Origin: Bacillota bacterium
GTDB lineage: Bacteria > Bacillota > Bacilli > Alicyclobacillales > SLC66
Direction: 5' to 3'
Length of the DNA: 64,000 bases
Assembly: GCA_026627345.1 (NCBI GenBank)
Contig: JAPNUP010000051.1
Location: forward strand, 1 to 64,000
In this document: positions 25,177 to 33,673 of the stretch, one piece after another
How the letters are laid out: each line of letters begins with the position of its first letter
Numbering within the stretch: position 1 is the stretch's first letter
Program-made: the position numbers and the translations under genes
Notes under the pieces: generated by a model
What the model was told of the DNA's origin: nothing
What the model saw: only the letters and a program-made list of their open reading frames with translations
Database searches by the model: none

Positions 25177-25965
25177 CTACCACTGTGTAAAAAACAGCCA
25201 TTGTACTAAATGATACGCGATCGGTGCTGCCAAGAGCAAGCTGTCAAAACGGTCCAACAGTCCGCCGTGGCCAGGTAGCAGCCAGCCTGAGTCTTTGACT
25301 TCATAGTGCCGCTTCAGTGCAGACTCGATCAGGTCACCAGCTTGACCAGCCACCGAGACGACCAGCCCCAGAATCGCGAACCGCCACCAGTCTTGACCCA
25401 GATCACCCATAAACGAACCACCAGCTATAACGGTGCATATAACCGAAAATATAAGGCCGCCCACTGCCCCAGAAACGGTCTTCTTAGGACTCACTTCAGG
25501 CAAAAGTTTGCGCCCGCCAAAGGCGCGGCCAATGAAATAAGCGCCTGTATCGGTCGTCCAAATGGCGATAAACACAATGAGGACCCACCCGATCCCATGG
25601 GAAAGGGGGCGCAGATCTAGGAGGTTGCGAAAAGCGTAGCTTGAATAAAGGGCCCCCGCAAAAAGAACGGCCGCCGCGGGAAAGGAGAACTGTTGCCGAC
25701 GAAAAACAGTCACGATCAAGAGGACATACAGCAACACGTACCAGAAATTCTCGAACTGCGGCCACACTACCAGCAAAACGACGAACACAAGCGCCAAAAT
25801 GCTCTCCGCGCTCGTCAGCCGCACGTGCATCATCGTGCCGATCTCCACCGTGCAGACAGCTGCGATGACAGCAAAAAACAAGGCCATCCAAATTCCGCCC
25901 AGCCAAGTAGCTCCGAGCACCAGAAGGACACCTACACTGCCTGTCAGCACGCGTTGAACCAGCAT
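25177..25965 (-). CDS. cdsA: Phosphatidate cytidylyltransferase
   Basis: Makes CDP-diacylglycerol from phosphatidate and CTP. About 262 residues with some eight hydrophobic membrane segments. The CDP-alcohol signature is near the C-terminus as KRHYEVKDSGWLLPGHGGLLDRFDSLL (read in two parts: KRHYEVKDSGWLLPGHGG, then LLDRFDSLL), with the catalytic Asp residues intact. ATG at 25965 is nine bases from AGGCGG; a GTG three codons earlier is too close. It lies between uppS and dxr. Confidence 0.95.
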   Translation of the reverse strand: MLVQRVLTGSVGVLLVLGATWLGGIWMALFFAVIAAVCTVEIGTMMHVRLTSAESILALVFVVLLVVWPQFENFWYVLLYVLLIVTVFRRQQFSFPAAAVLFAGALYSSYAFRNLLDLRPLSHGIGWVLIVFIAIWTTDTGAYFIGRAFGGRKLLPEVSPKKTVSGAVGGLIFSVICTVIAGGSFMGDLGQDWWRFAILGLVVSVAGQAGDLIESALKRHYEVKDSGWLLPGHGGLLDRFDSLLLAAPIAYHLVQWLFFTQW

Positions 25966-25995
25966 GAACGTCACCCGCCTCTGTGATGACCCGCG

Positions 25996-26769
25996 CTACT
26001 TAAGCCCACCGAATCTCCGCTCGCGCCGCGCATATTCCTGCAACGCGCGTATGTATTCAGTGCGGGTAAACTCCGGCCAAACCAAGTCTGTAAAGTACAA
26101 TTCTGCATAAGCGATCTGCCACAACAAGAAATTGCTGATACGCACGTCACCGGCTGTTCGAATCAGCAAGTCCGGATCAGGCAAACCCTGTGTCTCGAGC
26201 AGTTGGGAAAGGACCGTCTCATCGATCTCCGACGCTTTGATCACGCCATCGCTAACCTGCTCGGCCAACTTTCGTACCGCAGTGATAATCTCCGCCCGAC
26301 TGCCGTAATTCAGCGCGAACTGGACAATCATGCCTGAGTTACCCGCCGTTAGCCGAATCGATTCGCGCACGAAATTTTGCGTTTGCAAAGGAAGTTTCGA
26401 GGTATCCCCGATAAATCGAACTTGCACGTTACGCTCAATGAGCTCTTCCATATCTGTGCGGAAGAATTCTCCAACTAGGTGCCACAGATACTGAATCTCC
26501 TGACGGGGCCGTTTCCAATTCTCCGTAGAAAAGGCATACAGCGTGAGCGCCTGAATCCCGAGATCATCCGAACAACGAATGACTTCCCTCATCGCGCCCA
26601 TTCCAGCATGATGCCCAGCGGGACGCGGCAGTCCCCGCGATCGCGCCCAACGACCATTGCCGTCCATAATAATCGCTACATGCCTCGGTAACGTCTCAGG
26701 AGCCAGATCATTTACGGGCACGCTGTCTCGCCTACGCCTGCGAAAGATCGTCAACCAGTTTCGAGTCAT
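25996..26769 (-). CDS. uppS: Undecaprenyl diphosphate synthase
   Basis: A cis-prenyltransferase making the C55 lipid carrier for cell-wall synthesis; 257 residues. The motifs are IIMDGNGRWARSRG with the catalytic Asp, HHAGM, LTLYAFSTENWKRP, and DLLIRTAGDVRISNFLLWQ near the C-terminus. The family usually has RTSGE where this protein has RTAGD, a mild change. ATG at 26769 follows GAGGG by eight bases. Works directly downstream of the MEP pathway genes dxr and dxs also in the window. Confidence 0.95.
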   Translation of the reverse strand: MTRNWLTIFRRRRRDSVPVNDLAPETLPRHVAIIMDGNGRWARSRGLPRPAGHHAGMGAMREVIRCSDDLGIQALTLYAFSTENWKRPRQEIQYLWHLVGEFFRTDMEELIERNVQVRFIGDTSKLPLQTQNFVRESIRLTAGNSGMIVQFALNYGSRAEIITAVRKLAEQVSDGVIKASEIDETVLSQLLETQGLPDPDLLIRTAGDVRISNFLLWQIAYAELYFTDLVWPEFTRTEYIRALQEYARRERRFGGLK

Positions 26770-26792
26770 AGGGACATCCCTCACGATTTCGC

Positions 26793-27353
26793 TTACACTT
26801 CGAGCAATTCACGTTCCTTTTGTGCGAGCAAACGATCGATCTCAGCGATTGTTTTGTCAGTCACATCCTGAACCCGTTCTTGTAAGCGGCGGCTCTCATC
26901 TTCCGGCAAGCCAGAGGTCTTTTCGGCCTTCTTGATATCTTCATTCACATCGCGCCGCACGTTTCGCACTGCAATCCGCCCGTCTTCCGCGAGTTTCCGG
27001 ATGACCTTGGCCAATTCCTGACGCCGTTGCTCGGTGAGTTGCGGAATGCTCAGACGAATGAGGACACCATCGTTAGATGGACTAAGCCCCAGATCCGACT
27101 TCATAATCGCCCGTTCAATCTCGTGAAGCGAGCCTTTGTCCCACGGTTGGATGACGAGCATCCGCGGCTCCGGTACCGAGATATTGGCCACTTGCGAAAT
27201 CGGAACCATAGACCCATAGTACTCGACCAGCACTTTGTCGAGTAGCGAAGGCGTCGCACGCCCTGCACGAACGGTAGCAAAATCCTTTTTCAGTGCGTTC
27301 ACCGACTTCTCCATACGCTCTTGCGCGTCTTTCACAAAATCATCCGCACTCAC
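26793..27353 (-). CDS. frr: Ribosome recycling factor
   Basis: With EF-G, splits the post-termination ribosome. 186 residues with [36 protein letters not shown] and the long C-terminal helix [25 protein letters not shown] (given here only as landmarks: [19 protein letters not shown]). The GTG at 27353 follows GAGGAGGG by seven bases and overlaps the pyrH stop as GTGA. Standard pyrH-frr-uppS order. Confidence 0.97.
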   Translation of the reverse strand: MSADDFVKDAQERMEKSVNALKKDFATVRAGRATPSLLDKVLVEYYGSMVPISQVANISVPEPRMLVIQPWDKGSLHEIERAIMKSDLGLSPSNDGVLIRLSIPQLTEQRRQELAKVIRKLAEDGRIAVRNVRRDVNEDIKKAEKTSGLPEDESRRLQERVQDVTDKTIAEIDRLLAQKERELLEV

Positions 27354-28081
27354 GTTTCGTCCCTCCTCACAATTGTGCCGATCGTATCCCCTCGCACGGC
27401 GCGAACGATGTTTCCTGGGGCCGTAATCGAGAAGACGAGAATCGGTATATCGTTATCCATGCACAAAGATGTAGCCGTTGCATCCATGACACCGAGGCCT
27501 TGACTAAGAACCGTCATAAAATTTAGACGGTCGTATTTTACTGCGTCGGGAAACCGTTGCGGGTCAGCCGAGTAAACACCGTCCACTCCGTTTTTGGCCA
27601 TCAAAATTACGTCCGCCTCAATCTCTGCAGCTCGCAAGGCAGCCGTGGTATCGGTGGTAAAAAACGGATTGCCTGTGCCACCAGCAAAGATGACCACACG
27701 GCCTTTTTCCAGATGTCGAATGGCTCGCCGTCTTATGTAGGGTTCCGCTACCTGACGCATCTCAATGGACGTCTGCACTCTAGTGACCACGCCGATGCGT
27801 TCTAACGCATCTTGCAACGCCAGACCATTCAAGACGGTCGCAAGCATCCCCATATAATCGGCATGCGCTCGCTCCATGCCAAGCTCGCTCGCAGATCCCC
27901 CGCGCCAGATATTTCCGCCGCCGACGACCACCGCCACTTGTACACCGAGCGTTGTCACATCGCGAAGTTGCTTAGCTACGGCTGCTATGACATCTGCCGC
28001 AATACCAAATCCACCCTCACCTGCCAGCGCCTCTCCGCTAAGCTTGAGCACCACGCGGCGATATGCGGCTTTCTCATTCAT
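27350..28081 (-). CDS. pyrH: Uridylate kinase
   Basis: Converts UMP to UDP; bacterial hexameric UMP kinase of the amino-acid-kinase fold, 243 residues. Visible are [16 protein letters not shown], the glycine-rich [32 protein letters not shown] and the [10 protein letters not shown]-like [16 protein letters not shown] at 28081 follows AAGGATGGG; a longer frame reaches upstream into the tsf terminator and is not used. There is no room for a full promoter between that terminator and the start, so transcription probably reads through from rpsB-tsf. Confidence 0.97.
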   Translation of the reverse strand: MNEKAAYRRVVLKLSGEALAGEGGFGIAADVIAAVAKQLRDVTTLGVQVAVVVGGGNIWRGGSASELGMERAHADYMGMLATVLNGLALQDALERIGVVTRVQTSIEMRQVAEPYIRRRAIRHLEKGRVVIFAGGTGNPFFTTDTTAALRAAEIEADVILMAKNGVDGVYSADPQRFPDAVKYDRLNFMTVLSQGLGVMDATATSLCMDNDIPILVFSITAPGNIVRAVRGDTIGTIVRRDET

Positions 28082-28110
28082 AGCGACCCATCCTTCAACT
28101 TGTCTAAGCG

Positions 28111-28143
28111 AAAAAGGGAACACGACTCGCAAGCCGTGTCCCC
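28111..28143 (-). terminator. Terminator or attenuator between tsf and pyrH
   Basis: A nine-bp stem with one G-T pair (28116-28124 with 28135-28143), ten-base loop, followed on the minus strand by TTTTT. It lies 10 bases after the tsf stop. Only about 30 bases separate it from the pyrH start. Confidence 0.8.
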
Positions 28144-28153
28144 CGATCAGAAG

Positions 28154-28807
28154 TTATTTCTTTACTTGCGCCATCACTTCCGACACGAAGTCATCTTGCT
28201 TTTTCTCAAGCCCTTCGCCCATCTCGTAACGAACAAACCGGCGAATGGAGATGTTCTCACCGATCTTGCCGACTTTACCAGCCACCAAAGCAGCTACAGT
28301 GACTGAAGGGTCCTTCACGAACGGCTGATCGAGCAGGCACTGTTCCCGTAGATACTTATCTACGCGACCCGCGACGATCTTGTCCACTACATTCTCCGGC
28401 TTGCCTTCGTTCAACGTCTGCTGGCGAAAAATTTCGGTCTCGCGATCCACGACCTCTTGCGCAATGTCTTCGCGCCGTAGATATTCCGGACGAGAAGCCG
28501 CAATGTGCATCGCGATGTCTTTACACAGCGCCCTGAATTCATCGGTCTTGGCCACAAAGTCAGTCTCACAGTTGACTTCCACCAAGACACCGATGCGACC
28601 TCCGGCATGGATGTAGGATTCGACCACGCCTTCCGCCGCTACACGACCAGCTTTCTTCGCCGCAGAAGCGAGTCCTTGCTCTCGGAGAAACTCGATAGCC
28701 TTTTCCACGTTGCCATCGCTCTCCGTCAATGCTTTCTTACAATCGAGCATACCTGCGCCCGTCTTGTCCCGCAATTCTTTCACAAGTGCCGCACTCACAG
28801 TTGCCAT
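28154..28807 (-). CDS. tsf: Translation elongation factor Ts
   Basis: Nucleotide exchange factor for EF-Tu; 217 residues, the short form with one core domain repeat. The N-terminal UBA-like domain has [21 protein letters not shown], and the core has [16 protein letters not shown] with the TDF motif that touches EF-Tu. ATG at 28807 gives the normal MATVSAALV start, 35 bases after rpsB; an extended frame overlaps rpsB and is not used. The Shine-Dalgarno site is weak (TGGAG about 13 bases away). Confidence 0.96.
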   Translation of the reverse strand: MATVSAALVKELRDKTGAGMLDCKKALTESDGNVEKAIEFLREQGLASAAKKAGRVAAEGVVESYIHAGGRIGVLVEVNCETDFVAKTDEFRALCKDIAMHIAASRPEYLRREDIAQEVVDRETEIFRQQTLNEGKPENVVDKIVAGRVDKYLREQCLLDQPFVKDPSVTVAALVAGKVGKIGENISIRRFVRYEMGEGLEKKQDDFVSEVMAQVKK

Positions 28808-28842
28808 CTCAATCGTCCACTCCAAATCATTCGCGAAATAGT

Positions 28843-29544
28843 TTACGACGCTGATTCTTCTCCGCCTTGCGCACCTTCGATATAAGCTTCCGCCATTTTG
28901 TTGCACAATAGTTTGACGGCGCGGATCGCATCATCATTGCCTGGAATCACATAGTCAATCTCATCCGGATCACAGTTGGTATCGACAATACCGACGATCG
29001 GGATACCGAGTTTACGCGCTTCAGCCACTGCAATGCGCTCTTTGCGCGGATCAATAATGAATAGCGCACCCGGCAATTTCTTCATATCTTTAATGCCGCC
29101 GAGGAATTTCTCGAGGCGTTCCATCTCTTTGCGAAGAATGATGACTTCTTTTTTAGGCAAGACATCAAATGTTCCATCTTGTTCCATCTTCTCAATCTCG
29201 CGAAGGCGCTCAATCCGCTTTTGAATCGTCGAGAAGTTTGTCATCGTTCCACCTAGCCAACGCTGGTTGACATAGTAGCAGCCACAACGGGCAGCTTCAT
29301 CGCGCACAGACTCCTGCGCTTGTTTCTTCGTTCCCACAAACAGAATCGTCTTGCCTTCAGAAGCAATCTGACGGACAAAGTTGTACGCCTCTTCGACTTT
29401 CTTCACTGTTTTTTGCAAGTCAATGATGTAAATGCCATTGCGTTCTGTGAAGATGTACTTGTCCATCTTCGGATTCCAACGACGCGTTTGGTGACCGAAA
29501 TGCACGCCGGCCTCCAGTAATTGTTTCATCGATATGACAGCCAT
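28843..29544 (-). CDS. rpsB: 30S ribosomal protein S2
   Basis: Small-subunit ribosomal protein, 233 residues, with the S2 signatures [20 protein letters not shown] and, later, [19 protein letters not shown] and [22 protein letters not shown] precedes the ATG at 29544. It is followed by tsf in the universal order. Its own strong promoter and a folded leader lie upstream, separating it from the fla operon. Confidence 0.98.
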   Translation of the reverse strand: MAVISMKQLLEAGVHFGHQTRRWNPKMDKYIFTERNGIYIIDLQKTVKKVEEAYNFVRQIASEGKTILFVGTKKQAQESVRDEAARCGCYYVNQRWLGGTMTNFSTIQKRIERLREIEKMEQDGTFDVLPKKEVIILRKEMERLEKFLGGIKDMKKLPGALFIIDPRKERIAVAEARKLGIPIVGIVDTNCDPDEIDYVIPGNDDAIRAVKLLCNKMAEAYIEGAQGGEESAS

Positions 29545-29564
29545 GATTGAACCCCTCTCAAGTT

Positions 29565-29638
29565 ACACCTCCGCCGTAGTCGGCAAACGGCCCCCTGCTA
29601 TCGGAGATAACAGACTCAGCCCTTCTCGGACGGCGTGT
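29565..29638 (-). promoter_or_regulatory. Folded 5' leader of rpsB, possible S2 autoregulatory structure
   Basis: Just after the predicted transcript start, ACAC-GCCGT pairs with ACGGC-GTGT across a four-base bulge (29565-29568 and 29573-29577 with 29630-29638). The closed stem holds an inner eight-bp hairpin (29595-29602 with 29606-29613, three-base loop, one wobble). Ribosomal protein S2 operons are often controlled through such leaders; no exact known motif is recognised. Confidence 0.45.
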
Positions 29639-29655
29639 GATTTTGTGCCTGTAAA

Positions 29656-29684
29656 AGTATATCATCACTGATCTATATGCACAA
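29656..29684 (-). promoter_or_regulatory. Sigma-A promoter of rpsB-tsf
   Basis: TTGTGC (29679-29684) and TATACT (29656-29661) are 17 bases apart, an excellent fit. The start point would be near 29648, giving a leader of about 100 bases. Confidence 0.8.
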
Positions 29685-29702
29685 GTTCCAAACAGCTCGA
29701 AG

Positions 29703-30179
29703 TTATAGAGGAAGTGATTGGTCACTCTCCAGAAGTCGCGCTACGAGATCAACCTCTGCCTGTCCTAAGTCGAGTTCTTTCATAACGGCTTCCCGAGGGT
29801 GCCCCGCCAATAGTCGCTCAGCGACAGTCCGATAGCGCGCTGACAGATACCCGGGAACCGCGAGCGACTGCCCACCGTGGCCGATTTGATTCATTTGCGT
29901 CTCCAGGCGCGATGCGCGGGCTGACAGATCGTTGGTCTGCTGCCGAAGGTATTCGCCAGCCTGTCGCTGCTCGATCTCCAGCCCATCAATCTTCTGGCGC
30001 AAGAGCGACAGCATCTCAATGAGCCGCTCATTTTCCTCTTCCATCTCCCGCGAAAACGCTTCGAGAGCTTGCACGACTTCTCCGGAAGCTTTGGCAGGAC
30101 GCACGGCCTTTCGTCCGCGCCACCAAAAGAGTCCGGCCACAATCGCCACCAGAATCCATACTACCGCCTGTACCGACAC
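29703..30179 (-). CDS. SwrB/YlxL-like (DUF2802-type) membrane protein
   Basis: About 158 residues: one N-terminal membrane segment (VVWILVAIVAGLFWW), a coiled coil rich in Glu and Arg from ~35 to 100, and a C-terminal helix-turn-helix-like unit (YRTVAERLLAGHPREAVMKELDLG...VARLL). This is the architecture of SwrB/YlxL and DUF2802 proteins, and the position at the end of the fla operon is the same; B. subtilis SwrB promotes assembly of the flagellar export apparatus. GTG at 30179 is nine bases from AAAGGTGG; a GTG at 30200 lacks a good site. Confidence 0.72.
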   Translation of the reverse strand: MSVQAVVWILVAIVAGLFWWRGRKAVRPAKASGEVVQALEAFSREMEEENERLIEMLSLLRQKIDGLEIEQRQAGEYLRQQTNDLSARASRLETQMNQIGHGGQSLAVPGYLSARYRTVAERLLAGHPREAVMKELDLGQAEVDLVARLLESDQSLPL

Positions 30180-30217
30180 TGCATTCGTCCACCTTTCCAC
30201 TTCTCATAAATGGGCGC

Positions 30218-31630
30218 TCAACGCACAGGGCGTCGTTCAAACCCATCCTGTGTAAGCGTGTACTGACAAGGCCTAGTCAACTCATCCAGATACATCGTAG
30301 CGGCACTCGCCTCCAGGCGTACGCCAGGATAAGCGACCCCACCAATTTGCAAGAAAGGTTCCGGTTGACCAAGTACTTCCTCCCACTGCATTCGCTCTGC
30401 TTCCATTTGCTCGATCTGCTGACGGAAAGTCTCCACTTCCTCGTGCAATTGAAGCAGACGTGAAGAGTCGCCACTCTGGTTTTGTTGGCGCAACAGACCC
30501 AAGAGGTGCAATCGCTCAGTCTCGCTTTGCAAAAGTGCGCCTGAAAGTTTCGCGAGCGCCTGCTCGCAGGCTTTCAGCCGGTCTTTAGCGGACGGAAAGT
30601 AACCCAACCGGATAGGCGTCGCCGTAGACAGATGTGATCCGATGACGCGTGCGAATAGGCTCTCTGTGACCTGCGTTTCCCCACCTACCAAGAGTCCGCG
30701 TTTACCGACCATCCGCAACCTCTTGGCCGTCACTTTTGAGTGCATGACACTATCAGACACCAACAGCTCCCCAGCGACGACTACTGTGGCATTTTGCAGA
30801 TACATTGCCCGCATATTGCCCTCTACCTGCACACGCGACCTGCGCGAGCCCTGTACGCCACCGCGAACAGTGAGATTTCCACCGGCACTGACATCTGCCG
30901 CTTCAATGATGCCATAGATTTCAATGTCATGGGCGGCTTTAACTGTAAAACCGGATTTCACATTGCCTCGAATGACGATCGTCCCTATGAAGTCGATGTT
31001 GCCAACACTAAAGTCCACATCCTCATCGACGTAAAGAATCGGTGTAACGCTCACGCGCCGGTCTGGCCCGTAACTCAGCTGTCCATCGATCGCCGCCGTC
31101 AAGGTTAGGCCATCATCACTGATTTGCGTACCTTTGCCTGCAGGCAGTGGCACGGCTTTAGGCATTTTCGGCAATACTGGCACGTTGCGAACATCCGTTC
31201 CCGGATCGCCTGGTATCGCCTTCGTCTTCGTCGCGAGCAGTTGCCCCGCCACAGCCGTCTGCATGATGCCGAGTTCCCGAAAATCAACCGTTCCATCGTC
31301 CCGCTCAACTAGCCGGATCTGCGGATCAGGATCAAAGTGTAAAGTCACCGTCTCAGGAATCGATTCCGTGGGTGGACGTCCAACCGCAACGACAACGCCT
31401 GACATTCGATCCAGCCAACTGTCAAGTACATCTTGCAGCGCCGCCTCAGACAACACGCCGTAGCGCACGCCGTGTTGTCGAAGTATCGCCAGAAATTGCT
31501 GGACAGTTGGCACAAATCCGGAATCCGCAGGGGGACGCTCACGAAAGTCGACCACCGCTCGCAACCGGTCAACATTCATCTTGACTGACACATAGTCCGC
31601 CAACTGCGGCGGCTCGACGACCTCATCCAC
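30218..31630 (-). CDS. FapA/DUF342 family polymer-like protein
   Basis: 470 residues of the FapA (DUF342) family. A central right-handed beta-helix region (about 190-340) shows repeated short turns such as DFIGTIVIRGNVKSGFTVKA and ADVSAGGNLTVRGGV. An N-terminal domain precedes it, and a coiled coil (370-425) follows. The family occurs at the ends of flagellar operons in many Bacilli and Clostridia, but its role is not firmly known. GTG at 31630 is chosen because GGAGGG is six bases away; an ATG two codons earlier abuts that site. It follows cheD directly, where sigD would stand in B. subtilis. Confidence 0.85.
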   Translation of the reverse strand: MDEVVEPPQLADYVSVKMNVDRLRAVVDFRERPPADSGFVPTVQQFLAILRQHGVRYGVLSEAALQDVLDSWLDRMSGVVVAVGRPPTESIPETVTLHFDPDPQIRLVERDDGTVDFRELGIMQTAVAGQLLATKTKAIPGDPGTDVRNVPVLPKMPKAVPLPAGKGTQISDDGLTLTAAIDGQLSYGPDRRVSVTPILYVDEDVDFSVGNIDFIGTIVIRGNVKSGFTVKAAHDIEIYGIIEAADVSAGGNLTVRGGVQGSRRSRVQVEGNMRAMYLQNATVVVAGELLVSDSVMHSKVTAKRLRMVGKRGLLVGGETQVTESLFARVIGSHLSTATPIRLGYFPSAKDRLKACEQALAKLSGALLQSETERLHLLGLLRQQNQSGDSSRLLQLHEEVETFRQQIEQMEAERMQWEEVLGQPEPFLQIGGVAYPGVRLEASAATMYLDELTRPCQYTLTQDGFERRPVR

Positions 31631-31651
31631 ATGCATCCCTCCATATCCGAC

Positions 31652-32125
31652 CTAGATCGTGATTGCCTGTACATCGGCACAGCGAACGGTCAAACTTCCG
31701 TCCTGTGCATAAAGCTCGATCGTTCGCCCTTTGTGCCCACCAACCGCCCGCGAGACTACAGGTATCCTGGCGCTCACAAGCACCGCTTCCACCGCCTCGA
31801 CATTGCGCGGGCCTATCCGGGCGTAATCTTTACGACCGGCGACTGTGAACATTTGTGCGCCGCCCGCCAGTTTAGCGACGATCTGATTGCGTTTCGCCCC
31901 TTGCGCCTGCATCAACTGCAGCAACAAAGCGATCCCGCTGTCTGCATACTTCGCCGGCGTTGCCCCCGCGTCACCACGACTGTCTGGGAGCATGATGTGC
32001 GCGAGACCTGCCACCGCAGCTCGCGCGTCGTATAACGCGACACCCACGCACGAGCCTAGCCCGACCGTGCGCAACGAATCACTTCCCGTGACAGCTCGAG
32101 CATCTGCCATACCTACGCGGTACAT
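31652..32125 (-). CDS. cheD: Chemoreceptor glutamine deamidase CheD
   Basis: A 157-residue CheD deamidase/esterase that modifies chemoreceptor glutamines and, in B. subtilis, binds CheC. The catalytic Cys is in TVGLGSCVGV, the His in GLAHIMLPDS, and the Thr region in GRTIEL. ATG at 32125 overlaps the cheC stop as TGATG with no Shine-Dalgarno site, so it probably depends on coupling; a GTG one codon earlier is possible. The methylation partners cheR and cheB are not in the window. Confidence 0.93.
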   Translation of the reverse strand: MYRVGMADARAVTGSDSLRTVGLGSCVGVALYDARAAVAGLAHIMLPDSRGDAGATPAKYADSGIALLLQLMQAQGAKRNQIVAKLAGGAQMFTVAGRKDYARIGPRNVEAVEAVLVSARIPVVSRAVGGHKGRTIELYAQDGSLTVRCADVQAITI

Positions 32126-32745
32126 CACGAGTCAAGGGCTACGCCGAGTGCATTTTGCAAAACGCGTTCGGCGCCTGGGTCAGGTAACAAGAAGACATGC
32201 GCATCTTCGATCGCGGACAAGTGATGAATCCTCGTATGAACGACTAGCGCATAATGGCTCACCCCGAGCGAGCGGATCAGACCTACAGACAGCACGGCTT
32301 GCGCCATATCCACTGCCACCATCGGAACATCTGCCGATAACTGCAGTCCGGTAAAAGTCATCAGGGAAGAAAGATAGTTAGCGGCCATGATATTCCCCAT
32401 CTCAGCGAGCGCTGAAATCTCCATATCGGACAGCCGCGTCGTAGCCAAGGCATCCGGTAAGACCTCCGCTATTAAAGATTTGGCCGCCTGCGGAGTCTGA
32501 ACGAAAAAAAGGCTTCCCGTAAAGTCTCCTGACAGTGTCAGGTAGACACCTACTACCACCTGTTCCGGATCGCCGATGAGCTCGGCCATATCGTCAAAAG
32601 GCACGAGATCCACACGAGGCACCTGAATGGAAACAGGTTGTCGCAACATCTCTGATAATGCAGAGGCTGCGTGCGCAGTCCCAATGTTGCCGATCTCGCG
32701 CAGCAGATCTGCAGTGCGTTCATTGACAAAACGAATGTTGTCCAT
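32125..32745 (-). CDS. cheC: CheY-P phosphatase CheC
   Basis: A 206-residue CheC that dephosphorylates CheY-P and interacts with CheD. Two pseudo-symmetric active-site helices are visible, LREIGNIGTAHAAS and LAEMGNIMAANYL, each with the Glu-x-x-Asn pair. ATG at 32745 follows AGGAGGGG; the frame extends upstream into flhG without such a site. It follows flhG after only 37 bases. In B. subtilis cheB, cheA and cheW stand in exactly this gap. Confidence 0.94.
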   Translation of the reverse strand: MDNIRFVNERTADLLREIGNIGTAHAASALSEMLRQPVSIQVPRVDLVPFDDMAELIGDPEQVVVGVYLTLSGDFTGSLFFVQTPQAAKSLIAEVLPDALATTRLSDMEISALAEMGNIMAANYLSSLMTFTGLQLSADVPMVAVDMAQAVLSVGLIRSLGVSHYALVVHTRIHHLSAIEDAHVFLLPDPGAERVLQNALGVALDS

Positions 32746-32782
32746 CCTACCCCTCCTAGCCCCGCAATGGGTATCTCTCTGT

Positions 32783-33673
32783 CTACTGTCGCGCGACAAA
32801 GCGTTCAAAAAACGCGCGAATGCCTCGCGCCGGTGGTACAAGTACAGGCTTTGCGCCCTCCCTTGGCGTGCTGGGCCAGCCTGTGGCAGCCAATTGTCGA
32901 ATGCAGCGCGAAGCCGCCGCCTGTGGCTGTGCAACTACAAACGGCACTTGGCGCACCACCGCTCGCGCCACCGCTTCGTCATCTTGCACATAGCCGAGCG
33001 CCTGCACTTTCAGGTCTAGAAATTTCGCCGCTACTGCTGAAAACTTCTCACTGGTTTCCTGCGCCTGCTGTTCATTGCGGACGCGATTGACCACCAAGCG
33101 AAGGTACGGCAAACGACCGCCACGCATCATCATCTTGACCAGTGCGTATGCGTCTGTGAGAGAGGTCGGTTCTGGTGTCGTCACTAGTAACATCTCATCA
33201 CATAAGGCCATCATCTCCGACGCGTAGCGTCCGAAACCAGCACCGAAATCGATGAAGATGTAGTCGAAGAGACCATCAATGTCAATCAATTGCTCGGCAA
33301 AACGCGCAAGATAGAGATTCCCGATACGATCTTCGGGAACTGTACCTGACCCACCAGACACCAGCGCCAATCCATCGCGATAAGTCACGCAGGCCTTGCG
33401 CAGATCCACTTGGCCGCGAAAAACGTCTTGAAGGCTATACTGGGGCCGCAGACCAAGTAAAATCTCAAGGTTCGAAAATCCGAGATCGCCGTCGATAATG
33501 GCGACTCGAAAGCCTGACATCTGCAGTACAAGCGCTAGATTGAGACTTACATTAGACTTACCTACCCCCCCTTTTCCACTGGCCACAGCGACCAGTCTCG
33601 TATGCGCTAGCCGCGAGGTAGAGTCAGGCCGTGATTGCGCGAGAATCCGTAGTTGCTCCGCTTGATCAGCCAT
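32783..33673 (-). CDS. flhG: MinD-like flagellar number regulator FlhG
   Basis: A 296-residue P-loop ATPase of the MinD/ParA type that works with FlhF to set flagellar number and place. The deviant Walker A SGKGGVGKSNVS, IDGDLGFSNLEILLG and IDFGAGFGRYASEM are clear, and a basic C-terminal region ends the protein. B. subtilis knows it as YlxH. The ATG at 33673 overlaps the flhF stop as TGATG and follows GGGAGGG. The N-terminal stretch before the P-loop carries a short activator-like motif (QAEQLR) of the sort that stimulates FlhF. Confidence 0.94.
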   Translation of the reverse strand: MADQAEQLRILAQSRPDSTSRLAHTRLVAVASGKGGVGKSNVSLNLALVLQMSGFRVAIIDGDLGFSNLEILLGLRPQYSLQDVFRGQVDLRKACVTYRDGLALVSGGSGTVPEDRIGNLYLARFAEQLIDIDGLFDYIFIDFGAGFGRYASEMMALCDEMLLVTTPEPTSLTDAYALVKMMMRGGRLPYLRLVVNRVRNEQQAQETSEKFSAVAAKFLDLKVQALGYVQDDEAVARAVVRQVPFVVAQPQAAASRCIRQLAATGWPSTPREGAKPVLVPPARGIRAFFERFVARQ

